In this document: positions 53,613-62,355 of the stretch, piece after piece
How the letters are laid out: each line of letters begins with the position of its first letter
How positions within the stretch are numbered: position 1 is the first letter of the stretch
Assembly: GCF_013201725.1 (NCBI RefSeq)
Contig: NZ_CP053835.1
Coordinates: forward strand, 1,302,001 to 1,366,000
Length of the DNA stretch: 64,000 nt
Direction: 5' to 3'
Source of the DNA: Arcobacter defluvii
Lineage (GTDB): Bacteria > Campylobacterota > Campylobacteria > Campylobacterales > Arcobacteraceae
The notes under the pieces: model-generated
The model's input: the letters and a program-made list of their open reading frames with translations, nothing else
Databases searched by the model: none
Told to the model about the DNA's origin: nothing
Made by a program: the position numbers and the translations under genes

Positions 53613-54191
53613 ATGAAAAATATATTAAAAATAGTTTTTTTAGGAATAGTTGGATTTTCAATTTTAGTTTATTTAACAATGCCTAAGAATGTAAACAAAA
53701 TAAACAACAAAAATGTAACTATTACAATAGAAACAATACCAAAATATTTTGATATTGTAGGTAATAATCCTTATACAAAAGTAGAAAATTTATTTAAATT
53801 AGGTGAAGAGAAGTATATTATAGTTTTAAATCACGATGCTTTAGCCGTTTTTAAAGAGTTGTATAAATATACGGATAAAAATAATATAGTGCTAGTTGCA
53901 AATATATCAAATACTCCTTGGATTATAAAACAAATAGCAGTAAATGGTGAATTAGAAAAAATGTATAAAAATTCTAAAATTCCATTGATTAATGATTCTG
54001 ATGGAAATTTTATAAGTAGTTTAGGACTAAATGACAATAAACAAAATAAATACTTTGTTTATAAATTGACAAATAATGGAATAGTTATGAAAATAGGTGA
54101 GTCTAAAGTAAAAGAAGGAGCACTTGAAAAAAGCTTATCTTTAGATGAAGTTGAAAAAAGTTTGAATGAGATGAAAAAAATCTTAGAATAA
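53613..54191 (+). CDS. Hypothetical exported or membrane-anchored protein (192 aa)
   Basis: An N-terminal hydrophobic helix (IVFLGIVGFSILVYL) is followed by a thioredoxin-like strand-helix order (YIIVLNHDALAVFKELYKYT, VLVANISNTPWIIKQIA, KIPLINDSDG) but no CxxC. Probably anchored in the inner membrane facing the periplasm. Follows the MnmC-like gene by 8 bases. Confidence 0.6.
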   Translation: MKNILKIVFLGIVGFSILVYLTMPKNVNKINNKNVTITIETIPKYFDIVGNNPYTKVENLFKLGEEKYIIVLNHDALAVFKELYKYTDKNNIVLVANISNTPWIIKQIAVNGELEKMYKNSKIPLINDSDGNFISSLGLNDNKQNKYFVYKLTNNGIVMKIGESKVKEGALEKSLSLDEVEKSLNEMKKILE

Positions 54192-54204
54192 AATAATTAT
54201 AAAG

Positions 54205-54425
54205 TAAAAAATTCAAGAAATATTATCATTGAAATTTTAATATTTATTGCAGAAGAAAATTCAAAGTCAGTGTTTTCAACTTTAATAATTGCCTTTTATA
54301 AGACTTCAGCACCTTTATTTGTTAACTTAATAATTTTTGCTTTTGTATCAATTAGATGTTCATATATTGCAATAAATTTTTTTAAAATCTCTTATTTGAA
54401 GTGATGTAAATTCTGATTGTCTTAT
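54205..54425 (-). pseudogene. Remnant of a MarR-type regulator
   Basis: Minus-strand frames give RQSEFTSLQIRDFKK, then after a frameshift FIAIYEHLIDTKAKIIKL and TNKGAEVL, the wing and helix 5 pattern of MarR proteins (R-A-K-x-I-x-L-T-x-K-G). No start and at least one frameshift and stop. The rest of the gap to the tRNA (54426-54670) is AT-rich with nothing recognisable. Confidence 0.45.
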
Positions 54426-54670
54426 CCTATATTTGCAATTATAATATATATGACAACTAGAGTTAAGCTAATTTTATATTTTAATATAAATATAAAATAT
54501 AAAAAACTAAGAATAATCTGTTCAAAGTTTGAATAAAAAAATAGATATTATTTTACAATTATTAAAAGTAATAAAAATTATTTATTTTGATTAATTAGTT
54601 TATGAATTTTTCAAGAGTTAAGATATTTCTTAAGTAAAATATTTAAAAATAGTTATTGATAATTTATAAG

Positions 54671-54754
54671 TGGTACCGCTAGTCGGACTCGAACCGACAC
54701 ACCAAAGGCGAGGGATTTTGAATCCCTTGTGTCTACCAATTTCACCATAGCGGC
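54671..54754 (-). tRNA. tRNA-Leu (anticodon CAA)
   Basis: 84 bases. Acceptor GCCGCTA/TAGCGGT, anticodon arm AGGGA-TTCAAAA-TCCCT giving CAA, long variable arm as in leucine tRNAs, T arm with GGTTCGAGTCC, and encoded CCA. Confidence 0.95.
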
Positions 54755-54772
54755 ATGTTTTTAGAGAATAAA

Positions 54773-54803
54773 AAAAGAACCCATTGAAAAATGGATTCTT
54801 TTT
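54773..54803 (-). terminator. Terminator of the HU gene
   Basis: AAAAAGAAC-CCATT and AATGG-ATTCTTTTT form a stem around GAAAA, next to the end of the HU gene. Confidence 0.7.
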
Positions 54804-54815
54804 CTATGATAAAGA

Positions 54816-55094
54816 TTATTTAGCTGATACAGCTTCTTTAAGAGCTTTTCCTACTTTGAATTTCGCAACAGTAGTAGCTGGAACATCAACAGTTTTATCA
54901 GTACCTGGAACTTTTGCAGTTCTTGCAGCTCTATCTGCAACAGTAAATGTACCAAATCCAATAAAGCTTACAGATTCTTTTTTTACTAATGCTTCTGTAA
55001 TTGTGTCTAAAACAGCATCAACAGCACCTTTTGCATCTTTTTTAGATAAACCAGCTTTTGCAGCTACTGCATCGATAAATTCTGCCTTGTTCAT
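54816..55094 (-). CDS. hup: HU-family DNA-binding protein
   Basis: 92 aa with the HU fold: MNKAEFIDAVAAKAGLSKKD, ALVKKESVSFIGFGTFTVADRAART and a C-terminal VAKFKVGKALKEAV. Binds and bends DNA without sequence preference. AAGGAG precedes ATG 55094. Confidence 0.93.
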   Translation of the reverse strand: MNKAEFIDAVAAKAGLSKKDAKGAVDAVLDTITEALVKKESVSFIGFGTFTVADRAARTAKVPGTDKTVDVPATTVAKFKVGKALKEAVSAK

Positions 55095-55214
55095 GGATGA
55101 ACTCCTTGTATAAAATTAAATTGTGAAAACTTTATAGTATTTAAGCTTTGAAATAGCTAAAATTAGGGAGCTTAGAGAAAAAAATATAAAAAAAATAATC
55201 AAAAATCGTTTTTT

Positions 55215-55793
55215 TTATTCAAAAGAACTCTTTATGCTTAATAATCTACAAGAATTTTCTAATATTGCTATTTTTTTTACCAATTCATGAACATCTCTAT
55301 CATAAACGTAAGTACCTATTCCTTTTATTATCATAACGTTATGATTTGACTCTTTTAAGTATTTAGTTATTTCAAGTGCATTTCTTTTATACCAAGTTGA
55401 AAAATTACCAGGATTGTATATATCAATTTCTCCAAAAATAGTTTTTCCAAAGAAATCTTCAAAAACAATTTTATTATGTTTTAATGTATACGCAGTAGTA
55501 TAAATAGGCATTCCAAATGCTATGTATTTTGCCTCATGTATATTTGTATAAATAGTTGCGTGGATATGAGATTCAATACTTGCAATATTCCATCTATAAT
55601 CTTGTTTATTTATATTTAGTGAACAAAATGATTTTTCATCCATTTTATCAAAAATTGCATCACCTGTATTAATTATAAAATTATATTGATCTAGTTTTGC
55701 AGAAATTGCACCGTGATAAATACCAAAAAAATTTTTACTAAACATTGTTACAGATAAATCAGAAAGTAATTTTATTGTATCTTTATCCATCAT
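55215..55793 (-). CDS. Class II aldolase/adducin-family protein
   Basis: 192 aa. YHGAISAKLDQYNFIINTGDAIFD and SHIHATIYTNIHEAKYIAFG (zinc histidines HIHATIY) are class II aldolase motifs; a third His region is absent or altered (GIGTYVYDRDV where HGxF is usual). The missing third metal-binding His raises doubt about activity. Substrate not predictable. Confidence 0.7.
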   Translation of the reverse strand: MMDKDTIKLLSDLSVTMFSKNFFGIYHGAISAKLDQYNFIINTGDAIFDKMDEKSFCSLNINKQDYRWNIASIESHIHATIYTNIHEAKYIAFGMPIYTTAYTLKHNKIVFEDFFGKTIFGEIDIYNPGNFSTWYKRNALEITKYLKESNHNVMIIKGIGTYVYDRDVHELVKKIAILENSCRLLSIKSSFE

Positions 55794-55853
55794 TTTAAAA
55801 GCCTCAAATATATTTTTAGATATTATATACTAATTTAAATAAGGACCATTTTA

Positions 55854-56756
55854 ATGAATATTCCCCATATACCTGTTTTATATAATGAAACATTAGAAGC
55901 TTTCAAAGATATAAATGATGGTTATATAATAGATTGTACAACAGGTTTTGCAGGTCATAGTAGTGGATTGTTAAATCAGAATGAAAATATAAATTTAATT
56001 TGTAATGACCAAGATGACGAAGCTTTAGCTTTTAGTAAAAAAAGACTTGAATCTTTTAGTAGTAGAGTCATTTTTAATAAAGGAAATTTTGAGCATGTTA
56101 TTGAAACTTTCAAAGATTATGATATTAAAGGTATTTTAGCAGATATTGGAGTTTCATCTTTACAACTTGATAAACAAGATCGTGGTTTTGGGTTTGAGAG
56201 TGATACTTTAGATATGCGAATGAATCAAAATCAAAGTTTAGATGCAGCAACTGTAGTTAATACTTATTCTCAAGGTGAGCTTGAAAGAATATTTAAAGAT
56301 TATGGTGAAGTACGAGAGTATAAAAAAGTTGCATCAATCATAGTAAATAATAGACCTTTTAATAGTTCAAAAGAGCTAGCAGAATTTTTATCAAAAAAAA
56401 TGTCAAAAGGAAAACTTCATCCTGCAACTTTGCCTTTCCAAGCAATTAGAATAGAAGTAAATGATGAATTAGGAGTTCTTGAAAGGCTTTTTGATTCTTT
56501 AGAAAAAGCAAAATTCAAAAATTGTATTGTTGCAATTATCTCTTTTCACTCTTTAGAAGATAGAATAGTAAAAAACTATTTTAAAAAATGGAGTAAATCA
56601 TGTATTTGTCCTGAAGGTGTTTTTAGATGTGAATGTGGAAATAATCATGCTTTAGGAAAAATTATTACAAAAAAACCTATAATTCCAACTGCACTTGAAA
56701 TAAAACAAAACCCACGAAGTAGAAGTTCTAAATTAAGGATTTTCAAATTTGAATAG
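55854..56756 (+). CDS. rsmH: 16S rRNA (cytosine-1402 N4)-methyltransferase RsmH
   Basis: 300 aa (MraW). IPVLYNETLEAFKDINDGYIIDCTTGFAGHS binds S-adenosylmethionine; ILADIGVSSLQLDKQDRGFGF, LPFQAIRIEVNDEL and ISFHSLEDRIVK are family signatures. Heads the rsmH-ftsL pair. It overlaps the next gene by 8 bases. Confidence 0.95.
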   Translation: MNIPHIPVLYNETLEAFKDINDGYIIDCTTGFAGHSSGLLNQNENINLICNDQDDEALAFSKKRLESFSSRVIFNKGNFEHVIETFKDYDIKGILADIGVSSLQLDKQDRGFGFESDTLDMRMNQNQSLDAATVVNTYSQGELERIFKDYGEVREYKKVASIIVNNRPFNSSKELAEFLSKKMSKGKLHPATLPFQAIRIEVNDELGVLERLFDSLEKAKFKNCIVAIISFHSLEDRIVKNYFKKWSKSCICPEGVFRCECGNNHALGKIITKKPIIPTALEIKQNPRSRSSKLRIFKFE

Positions 56757-57051
56757 GATAACTGCAAAAAATGCTTTAATTATCGTATTTTCTATATTAT
56801 TTTTAGCAATATTTATATATTTCCCAAAAATATATATAAGAAATAATATTTATTATACAAGTAAAGATATAAATAAATTATATGCTCATTATATTTCGCT
56901 TCAAGAAGAAAATACTTTCTTAGCACAGCAACTCGAAGATATGAAGTTTAAGAATCAAATTATGGATTCTTTATTATTTAATCCTCTAGATAAATTAAAT
57001 AATAAAAATTTAAATACAATGGAAAATTCAAATGATAAAAGCGATGATTGA
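56749..57051 (+). CDS. ftsL: FtsL-like division protein
   Basis: 100 aa. TTG start inside the rsmH end. One transmembrane helix (ALIIVFSILFLAIFIYF, about 9-25) and a coiled-coil segment (HYISLQEENTFLAQQLEDMKF). Position after rsmH and this topology are the usual FtsL signs; sequence alone is too variable for certainty. Confidence 0.65.
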   Translation: MNRITAKNALIIVFSILFLAIFIYFPKIYIRNNIYYTSKDINKLYAHYISLQEENTFLAQQLEDMKFKNQIMDSLLFNPLDKLNNKNLNTMENSNDKSDD

Positions 57052-60000
57052 GTTTTCTTTAAGAAAACCTCTTTTAAACCATTTTATTCTTTTTTTTATT
57101 TTTCTTTTATCTGTTTTTTCATATTTGAAAATTCCAAAAGAAATTTTTCCACCATCAGCTAAAGATGCTGTTATAATAAATGGAGCGTACACAGGAGCTA
57201 GTTCTGAGTTACTTGATAAAATTGCAGTTGCTGAAATTGAAGATGAATTATTGAGTTTAAGTAGTGCCGATACAATTACATCAACTATTAAAAATGGAAG
57301 TTTTTCTATAAATGTTGATTTAAAAGATGGCTATAAATCAAAAGATATTTTAGATGATGTAAAAGATATTATTACAAAAGTTAAAACAAATTTACCTTCT
57401 GATATGGATGAACCAACTGTAAAAGCAGTTGAATTTGCTTTTCCTTTAATAACAGTTGCAGTTTACTCAAAAAATCACGATTCAAAAGAGTATCTAATTG
57501 AAGTTGCAAAAGAAGTAAAATCAAAAGTTATGCAACTAAAAGACCTATCTCAAGTTCAGGTTTTAGGTGAAAGTGATAAAGAACTTTTGATGATATTAGA
57601 TGATGAAAAAATCAATGCTTATGGTTTTGAAAAAATTGCTGTAATAAATGCCATTTCATCTTTAAGTTCAATTTTTCCAATAGGAATGATAAAAGATACT
57701 TCAACACATTACTATTTATCTACATTTAATGGTGAAAAAGATGTAGAGAAAATCAAAAATACAATAATAAAAATTAATGGTAAATCAATTTATTTAAAAG
57801 ATATCGCACAAATCAAATATGAGTTAGCTGATGTTTCTAATATCTCTCATTTTAATGGAAATACAAATATTGCAGTTTCAATAAATAAAGGTTTTCAAGG
57901 TGATGCTATTGAGTTAGTTAAACAAATAAAACAGATTACAAAAGATTTTGAAAAAAAATATGAAAATCTAAGATTTGATACATATATTGACACTTCTATT
58001 TGGATTAAAAATAGATTAAATACAGTTGTATCAAATATTATTTTTGGATTAATTTTACTTTGTATAGCTCTTTATTATTTTATTAATTTAAGAATTGCAA
58101 TTGTTATTGCCATTGGTATTCCAACATCTTTTATGATAGGGTTAATTGGTGCAGAATATTTAGGATATAGCTTAAATATGCTTTCTCTTTTAGGAGCTTT
58201 AATTGCTCTTGGAATGTTAGTTGATGAAGCTATAGTTGTTGGAGAGAATATTTATCGGCACATGGAAATGGGAAAAGATAAATTTACCGCTGCAAGAGAT
58301 GGTGCTTTAGAAATGTATCCAGCTGTTTTAACAGCAACTGCAACAACAATTTTTGCATTTTTACCAATCTTACTTATGAGTGGAGAAGTTGGAAAATTTA
58401 TGCAGATTCTTCCAATAATGATAAGTATTTTGCTTTTGAGTTCTCTATTTGAAGCCTTTTTCTTTTTACCTTTACATGCAAAAGATATTTTAAAAGTAAA
58501 TCATTCAGAAAAAAAATCCCATAAAATTTGGGATTTTAACTATAAACTTTATGGAAATATTTTAGAATTTTTATTAAAAGGTAAGTATATATCAATAATT
58601 TTGATGTTACTTTTAATAATCATTGGTTCAATTATGATATTTAAAACTCAAAAATTTAAATTTATGCCTGCTTTTGATTCAACGCAAGTTTATATAACAG
58701 GTTCTGTTGGGGTTGGTAAAAAGATAGAACAAACAGAAGAGATCGTTTTAGAATTAGAGAAAAAAATGTTAAATTCAATGGATTTTAAAAATAGTATTAG
58801 TTCAGTTAGTTCTGTAATTGGTATGAAATTAGATGGGAAAAATTTACCTCATTATGAAGAGTTTTATTTTCATGTATTTGTAAATTTACATGAACGTGCA
58901 GCTGATAATTTTTTTGAAAAATATATAAATCCATATTTATCCCCAAAATATGATGATTCAAATATGATTAGAACTGTAAGTGCTCAAGATATTGAAAGTG
59001 AATTAAAAAAGATTTTAGAAAAAGATGTGAAATCTGGAAAATTTGAAGAATTAAAAGTATTTGTACCTCAAACTGGAATTGTAAAAAATGATGTAGAAAT
59101 AGCAGTTTCAGGTAAAAAAGAAGAGGTATTAAAAGCAGTTGAAAAACTAAAAAATAGTTTGCATGGTGTAAAAGGTGTTTCAAATATTGCTGATGATTCT
59201 ATTATTGGGAATTATGAGTTGAAATTTAAAGTAAATAGTTATGGAAATAGTTTAGGAATTACGGAAGAGAATATTTTAAATCAATTAAGACCTTTTTATT
59301 TAAAAGCTTCATATTCAAAAATGTTTGATGATAGTGGACTTGTAGATATAGTTTTTGAAAGTTCGAAAAAAGATATTTTACAGAGCTTAGATAGTTTTAC
59401 AATAAATACTTCAAATAATGAAAAAGTGTTATTAAAAGAAGTTGCAGATTTTATTAAAATTCCTTCATATTCACAAATTTTTAAAGAAAATAGTGAACAA
59501 ATTATAAGTGTTACGGCATCTTTGACTAAAATTACATCTGCTGAATTATTTGAAGAAATTAATGATGAAATATCAGAATTACGAAAATCTGTAACAATTT
59601 CAATAAAAGGTGAACAAGAAGAGAATGAAAAAGTTCAAAGAGAAATGTCACAAGCAGCTGTTATTGCTATTGTTTTGATTTTTATGGCTCTTATTTGGAT
59701 GTTTGATTCTATTGTTAAACCTTTGATTATATTAAGTACAATTCCTTTATCCATTTTAGGTGTTTTAATAGGACACTTAATTATGGATATTAATATAACA
59801 ATGCCAAGTTTAATAGGAATGGTTGGACTTGCTGGAGTTATTGTTAATGATGGAATTATAATGATGGATTTTATTAAAAAAGCTAAAAATTTATCTGAAT
59901 TAGTTGAATTTGCAAAAATGAGATTAAGACCAATTTTATTGACTTCAATTACAACAGTTTTAGGTCTTGCAAGTTTGATATTTTTTGCTTCTGGACAATC

Positions 60001-60115
60001 TTTGATACTTCAACCAATGGCTGTATCGTTAGGATTTGGTATTTTATGGGCAACAGTTTTAAATCTATATTTTGTGCCTATGATGTATAGAATAATTTAT
60101 TTGAGAAAATTTTGA
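57032..60115 (+). CDS. RND-family efflux transporter
   Basis: 1027 aa, twelve-helix HAE-type pump. N-terminal KPLLNHFILFFIFLLSVFSYLKIPKEIFP, the helix-4 region GALIALGMLVDEAIVVGENIYRH with the proton-relay Asp, TATATTIFAFLPILLMSG, and the second half MVGLAGVIVNDGIIMMDFIKKA. Start 57032 overlaps ftsL by 20 bases; ATG 57044 is an alternative. No fusion protein or outer channel gene is adjacent. Confidence 0.9.
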   Translation: MIKAMIEFSLRKPLLNHFILFFIFLLSVFSYLKIPKEIFPPSAKDAVIINGAYTGASSELLDKIAVAEIEDELLSLSSADTITSTIKNGSFSINVDLKDGYKSKDILDDVKDIITKVKTNLPSDMDEPTVKAVEFAFPLITVAVYSKNHDSKEYLIEVAKEVKSKVMQLKDLSQVQVLGESDKELLMILDDEKINAYGFEKIAVINAISSLSSIFPIGMIKDTSTHYYLSTFNGEKDVEKIKNTIIKINGKSIYLKDIAQIKYELADVSNISHFNGNTNIAVSINKGFQGDAIELVKQIKQITKDFEKKYENLRFDTYIDTSIWIKNRLNTVVSNIIFGLILLCIALYYFINLRIAIVIAIGIPTSFMIGLIGAEYLGYSLNMLSLLGALIALGMLVDEAIVVGENIYRHMEMGKDKFTAARDGALEMYPAVLTATATTIFAFLPILLMSGEVGKFMQILPIMISILLLSSLFEAFFFLPLHAKDILKVNHSEKKSHKIWDFNYKLYGNILEFLLKGKYISIILMLLLIIIGSIMIFKTQKFKFMPAFDSTQVYITGSVGVGKKIEQTEEIVLELEKKMLNSMDFKNSISSVSSVIGMKLDGKNLPHYEEFYFHVFVNLHERAADNFFEKYINPYLSPKYDDSNMIRTVSAQDIESELKKILEKDVKSGKFEELKVFVPQTGIVKNDVEIAVSGKKEEVLKAVEKLKNSLHGVKGVSNIADDSIIGNYELKFKVNSYGNSLGITEENILNQLRPFYLKASYSKMFDDSGLVDIVFESSKKDILQSLDSFTINTSNNEKVLLKEVADFIKIPSYSQIFKENSEQIISVTASLTKITSAELFEEINDEISELRKSVTISIKGEQEENEKVQREMSQAAVIAIVLIFMALIWMFDSIVKPLIILSTIPLSILGVLIGHLIMDINITMPSLIGMVGLAGVIVNDGIIMMDFIKKAKNLSELVEFAKMRLRPILLTSITTVLGLASLIFFASGQSLILQPMAVSLGFGILWATVLNLYFVPMMYRIIYLRKF

Positions 60116-60117
60116 AT

Positions 60118-60145
60118 ATAAGCTTTAGAAATTTCTAAAGCTTAT
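60118..60145. terminator. Bidirectional terminator after the RND gene
   Basis: A perfect 28-bp palindrome (ATAAGCTTTAGAAA and its complement) lies between the RND gene and the convergent lipoprotein gene. Confidence 0.8.
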
Positions 60146-61416
60146 AAAACAGTTATTCCTAAAACTCTTCGTAAAATATTATTATCTTCATCAAAATCTT
60201 TTAATTCTTTTCCTGGTTCTAAAGTTGTAATAGTTGCTTTACCTATGATATTTCTATATTTTCTTCCTGAACTATCTTTTAACCTTACACTCCAAATATT
60301 ATGAACAACTAAAGGTTCATTATCTTTAATCCCAACATAAAGCATAATATGACCTTTTAAATAGACTAAAGTTGAAAAAGGAACACCATACTCTTTCATA
60401 AACTCTTTTTTCTCTTTTATGCTCATTTTTGACATATCAAGATATTTTCCATTTGATGTTTGAGATTTTGAATTTCTATGTAAATATTTTCCAAAAGGAA
60501 CAAAAAAATCTTGAGTAAAACTAGAACAATCTCTATTATTTAATAATCCACCCCAACCATACGGTTCTTCTAAAAGTTGATTTAAAATTTTTACTCTATT
60601 TTCAGAAGTATATGCTATTGGCATAGCTTCAACTTCATCAATATTTAAATTTATATAAGAGATTATTGCTTTTTGATTATCATCTTTTTTTGCAATTAAA
60701 AATTTGTCATCTTTTTTAGGAAAAATTGTAGCAACTTTTACATATTCTCTAAAAATTGGGTCATAAATAGGAAATTTTTCTTTTACACTAACATAATAAT
60801 TAGTTGTTTTAAACTCTTTAATAAAATTATCATCTACAAAAGCAATTGAGCCTATTTCAACCCATCCTCCAACTGTACTTGATTCCATATAAGCCCAAGC
60901 TCTATCTTTTGATAAATGAGAAACAATAATTGGTGTATTGATTTTTATTAAAGAATTTTGATTGTAGTCAAATGGAAATCCTTCTCCTGGTTTTGTTGGA
61001 TCGTAAAACATAGGTGAATTTGTTGGAAGAACTCTTACATTTGCATTTTTTAACATAATTGCTTTTTTAGGAAGAACATTATATTCATCAAAATTTGAAT
61101 TTTCTATTTGTTTTTTAAACCATTCTTCTGTTGCAAGTCTATGATTTTCTAAATATACTTTTTTAAATTTATATGATTGTCCCCACATTGCTTCAATTTT
61201 TGGATATGAAACTTTTGAAGAATCCCAAGGTTTGAAATATTTAGTAAAATAATCATTTGTAGCTCTATTTTGGTCTAAAAAATTATCGTTTGCTTTTTTT
61301 GAAAGTTCAGCAATATCACTCTCTTTTGGAATAACAATAGGTTCTTTAATAGAACATGCAGTAAACAAAACAGTAATTAAGAAAATAAAAGATAATTGTT
61401 TAAAATTTCTTAACAT
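60142..61416 (-). CDS. NlpC/P60-family cell-wall peptidase lipoprotein with SH3 domains
   Basis: 424 aa from ATG 61416, preferred because AAAGGA lies 7 bases upstream; a longer frame starts at 61455. Signal with lipobox LFTACS. An N-terminal domain, then SH3-like repeats (NANVRVLPTNSPMF, VSHLSKDRAWAYMESSTVGGWV) and the C-terminal NlpC/P60 part with catalytic Cys in NNRDCSSFTQDFF and His in LKGHIMLYVG. It cleaves stem peptides of peptidoglycan and may shape the cell. Confidence 0.85.
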   Translation of the reverse strand: MLRNFKQLSFIFLITVLFTACSIKEPIVIPKESDIAELSKKANDNFLDQNRATNDYFTKYFKPWDSSKVSYPKIEAMWGQSYKFKKVYLENHRLATEEWFKKQIENSNFDEYNVLPKKAIMLKNANVRVLPTNSPMFYDPTKPGEGFPFDYNQNSLIKINTPIIVSHLSKDRAWAYMESSTVGGWVEIGSIAFVDDNFIKEFKTTNYYVSVKEKFPIYDPIFREYVKVATIFPKKDDKFLIAKKDDNQKAIISYINLNIDEVEAMPIAYTSENRVKILNQLLEEPYGWGGLLNNRDCSSFTQDFFVPFGKYLHRNSKSQTSNGKYLDMSKMSIKEKKEFMKEYGVPFSTLVYLKGHIMLYVGIKDNEPLVVHNIWSVRLKDSSGRKYRNIIGKATITTLEPGKELKDFDEDNNILRRVLGITVL

Positions 61417-61533
61417 ATACATTTCCTTTAATAATTTTTTTTGTGATTGTATCATTTTATCATTAAAGCTAGTTGTAATATTTTTAATTTAGTAATTAAT
61501 AGTTATAGTAAACAAAAACTTTGAGGGAATAGG

Positions 61534-61932
61534 GTGTATAAACTTTCTATAAATAAAGATTTGTTCGAAAAAGTATTATTAAAAAAGATTCATATTTTAG
61601 AAAAAGAGAATAATAATTATTGGAAAAAAGAGTTACTTGAACCTATTATAAAAGATGATAAATTAACATATACTATTAAACAAATAAAAAAACTTTTTAT
61701 AACAAATGGTTTAGGAGATGATAAACCTCAATTATTAATTGAATGTTTAAAAGTTGATTATTCTATTGAAAAAGGTTTATTTGAATTTCATTTAGGAAAA
61801 ATTTTAGAACAGAAAAATATACCAGAAGTTGATGATGAAAAAGATATTTTAATAAAACAACTTTTAGATGAAAAAAAAGAGTTGATGAATATTTTAGAAG
61901 AGATAAAAAAGAGTAAGTTATTTAAAAACTAG
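61534..61932 (+). CDS. Hypothetical protein (132 aa)
   Basis: GTG start after GAGGGA. Charged, mostly helical; the C-terminus (DILIKQLLDEKKELMNILEEIKK) is a coiled coil. No signal peptide. No family recognised. Closed by the terminator at 61924-61951. Confidence 0.55.
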   Translation: MYKLSINKDLFEKVLLKKIHILEKENNNYWKKELLEPIIKDDKLTYTIKQIKKLFITNGLGDDKPQLLIECLKVDYSIEKGLFEFHLGKILEQKNIPEVDDEKDILIKQLLDEKKELMNILEEIKKSKLFKN

Positions 61933-61951
61933 AGTTTTAATTCTAGTTTTT
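61924..61951 (+). terminator. Terminator
   Basis: AAAAACTAGA (61924-61933) pairs with TCTAGTTTTT (61942-61951); serves the plus-strand gene before it and possibly the convergent cytochrome gene. Confidence 0.75.
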
Positions 61952-61962
61952 AAATTATTGAA

Positions 61963-62241
61963 TTATTTGATGATTAAATCTGCTATTTCATTCATTGTTG
62001 CTTCTGTCATATCTTTTACTTGACCAATCATCAATGTTTTTTGAGCTCCACCATAAGTTCCATCTTGATAACCTTTTAAAGCAGCAACAAAATCAGCTTT
62101 TGTCATATCTTTGATGATTTTAGATTTACCTAAAGCAACTTTCTCTCCATTTGCACCATGACATACAACACATTTTGCATAAGGGTTTGCAAAAGCAACA
62201 CATGCAGTTAATAAAGATGCAGCTATAACGATTTTTTTCAT
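61963..62241 (-). CDS. Class I cytochrome c (c553-like)
   Basis: 92 aa. Signal peptide (IVIAASLLTACVAFA), heme motif CVVCH about residues 24-28, and distal Met in TLMIGQVKDMTE. A small periplasmic electron carrier, typical of Campylobacterota. AAAGGA precedes ATG 62241. Confidence 0.92.
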   Translation of the reverse strand: MKKIVIAASLLTACVAFANPYAKCVVCHGANGEKVALGKSKIIKDMTKADFVAALKGYQDGTYGGAQKTLMIGQVKDMTEATMNEIADLIIK

Positions 62242-62325
62242 AAATAATCCTTTGTTTGTTAGATATTAGATTATATACTAAGATTGTTTAGAGTTTATTG
62301 ACTTCAATCAAGATTTAAGATTTAT

Positions 62326-62355
62326 AAAAAGAATAATTTAAAAATTATTCTTTTT
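62326..62355 (-). terminator. Terminator of the AMP-ligase gene
   Basis: Stem AAAAAGAATAATT/AATTATTCTTTTT, with a T-rich end on the minus strand, next to the stop at 62354. Confidence 0.7.
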
